A DNA stretch of 30,423 bases from NCBI GenBank assembly GCA_016292445.1, contig JAEDIN010000011.1, forward strand, positions 1 through 30,423. The letters run 5' to 3'. How positions within the stretch are numbered: position 1 is the stretch's first letter; each line of letters begins with the position of its first letter. This document shows, piece by piece, positions 29,957-30,423 of this stretch. The notes under the pieces were generated by a model, which had not been told where the DNA came from, made no database searches, and was given only the letters and a program-made list of their open reading frames with translations. The DNA is from Oscillospiraceae bacterium (GTDB lineage: Bacteria; Bacillota; Clostridia; Oscillospirales; Oscillospiraceae). The position numbers and the translations under genes were made by a program.

Positions 29957-30423
29957 TTGGCAGTACGAAGCGACGGGCTTCAAACAGAAAAGCGGATCCT
30001 GCGGGCGTGCGTCAGGCTGTTTCTGGAAAACGGATACCATCAGACGACCATGGCGCAGATCCTCAAGGAAGCGCAGGTCTCCTCCAGCAGCTTTCAGAAC
30101 CTTTTCCACAGCAAGGACGGCGTTTTGATGGAACTGGTGAAATTCATGTTTGAAAACCAGTTCGGCATTGCCAGAAACGTAGCGGGCGCTGTGTTGCCGC
30201 CGGTGTATGTCTATGCGGCGGAAACCGCGCTGCAGATCACGCTGACGGAGCTGAATGAAAATCTGCGGCAGATCTATCTGGAGGCCTACACCCAGCAGCG
30301 CCTGCTGGATTACATCCAGCGCGCCACGACCGGGGAGCTGTATGGCATCTTCGGCCCCTATCAGCCCGAGCTGACGGAGCAGGATTTTTACGAGCTGGAG
30401 TTTGGCTCGGCGGGGCTGATGCG
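29957..30423 (+). CDS. TetR/AcrR-family transcriptional regulator (3' end outside the window)
   Basis: The frame is open from a TTG at 29957 to the window edge (155 codons plus two bases). The N-terminal region is a TetR helix-turn-helix: EKRILRACVRLFLENGYHQTTM, then ILKEAQVSSSSFQNLFHSKDGVLMELV, about residues 10-57. A helical ligand-binding domain begins after it. TTG is preferred because a stop lies directly upstream in frame and a G-rich GGGGGGTGA site sits four bases before; the nearby ATG at 29953 is in another frame. Codon use is richer in CTG, CAG and GGC than the genes to the left, suggesting recent acquisition. Its target is probably itself and genes beyond the window. Confidence 0.85.
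   Translation, partial: MAVRSDGLQTEKRILRACVRLFLENGYHQTTMAQILKEAQVSSSSFQNLFHSKDGVLMELVKFMFENQFGIARNVAGAVLPPVYVYAAETALQITLTELNENLRQIYLEAYTQQRLLDYIQRATTGELYGIFGPYQPELTEQDFYELEFGSAGLM

Overview
The window looks like chromosome from a spore-forming or spore-former-derived Clostridia bacterium, probably an Oscillospiraceae/Ruminococcaceae gut relative. The evidence is a SpoVT regulator, a CIRCE-controlled groES-groEL operon, long-form HPF, MurT/GatD-type cell-wall proteins, a class B sortase, DegV and DUF1836 proteins, sigma-A promoters close to TTGACA-17-TATAAT, and strong bidirectional terminators. No rRNA, CRISPR array, intact transposase or phage structural gene is visible.

Layout. 1-2090 (+): the 3' end of a leucine-rich-repeat protein, then hpf and prmA. 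2091-5543 (-): a response regulator, sensor kinase and HtrA-type protease operon. 5600-9166 (+): a THUMP RNA methyltransferase and groES-groEL, followed by a 225-bp inverted-repeat element. 9175-11380: SseB-like and DegV genes (-), and a divergent DUF1836 regulator (+) with a 25-bp palindrome over the degV -10. 11421-12031: a possible small RNA, tRNA-Asp and tRNA-Thr (-), and an overlooked 53-residue membrane protein gene (-). 12043-14212 (+): a MurT/GatD-like pair whose GatD has lost both catalytic residues. 14214-16950 (-): metallo-hydrolase, alpha/beta hydrolase and amino-acid permease operon. 16971-19117: a small unknown gene (+), spoVT (-), a gene-free structured stretch, and a class B sortase (+) whose promoter contains a LexA-type box.

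19126-28537 (-) is the centrepiece: nine translationally coupled genes, aroF-tyrA-aroB-aroA-aroC-pheA-aroE/aroK-aroQ-aminotransferase. They encode all seven shikimate steps plus both arms to phenylalanine and tyrosine. The operon is preceded by a strong promoter, a 22-codon leader peptide packed with Phe and Tyr codons, and three mutually exclusive RNA pairings that end in an intrinsic terminator just before the aroF ribosome binding site. This is a complete ribosome-mediated attenuator, an arrangement classically described in Proteobacteria; Firmicutes amino-acid operons usually use T-boxes or TRAP instead.

28598-30423: a short-chain dehydrogenase (-), then a gene-poor stretch with the remnant of a small mobile-element-type gene. 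The window ends in a TetR-family regulator (+) with its own palindromic operator, which looks like the edge of acquired DNA.
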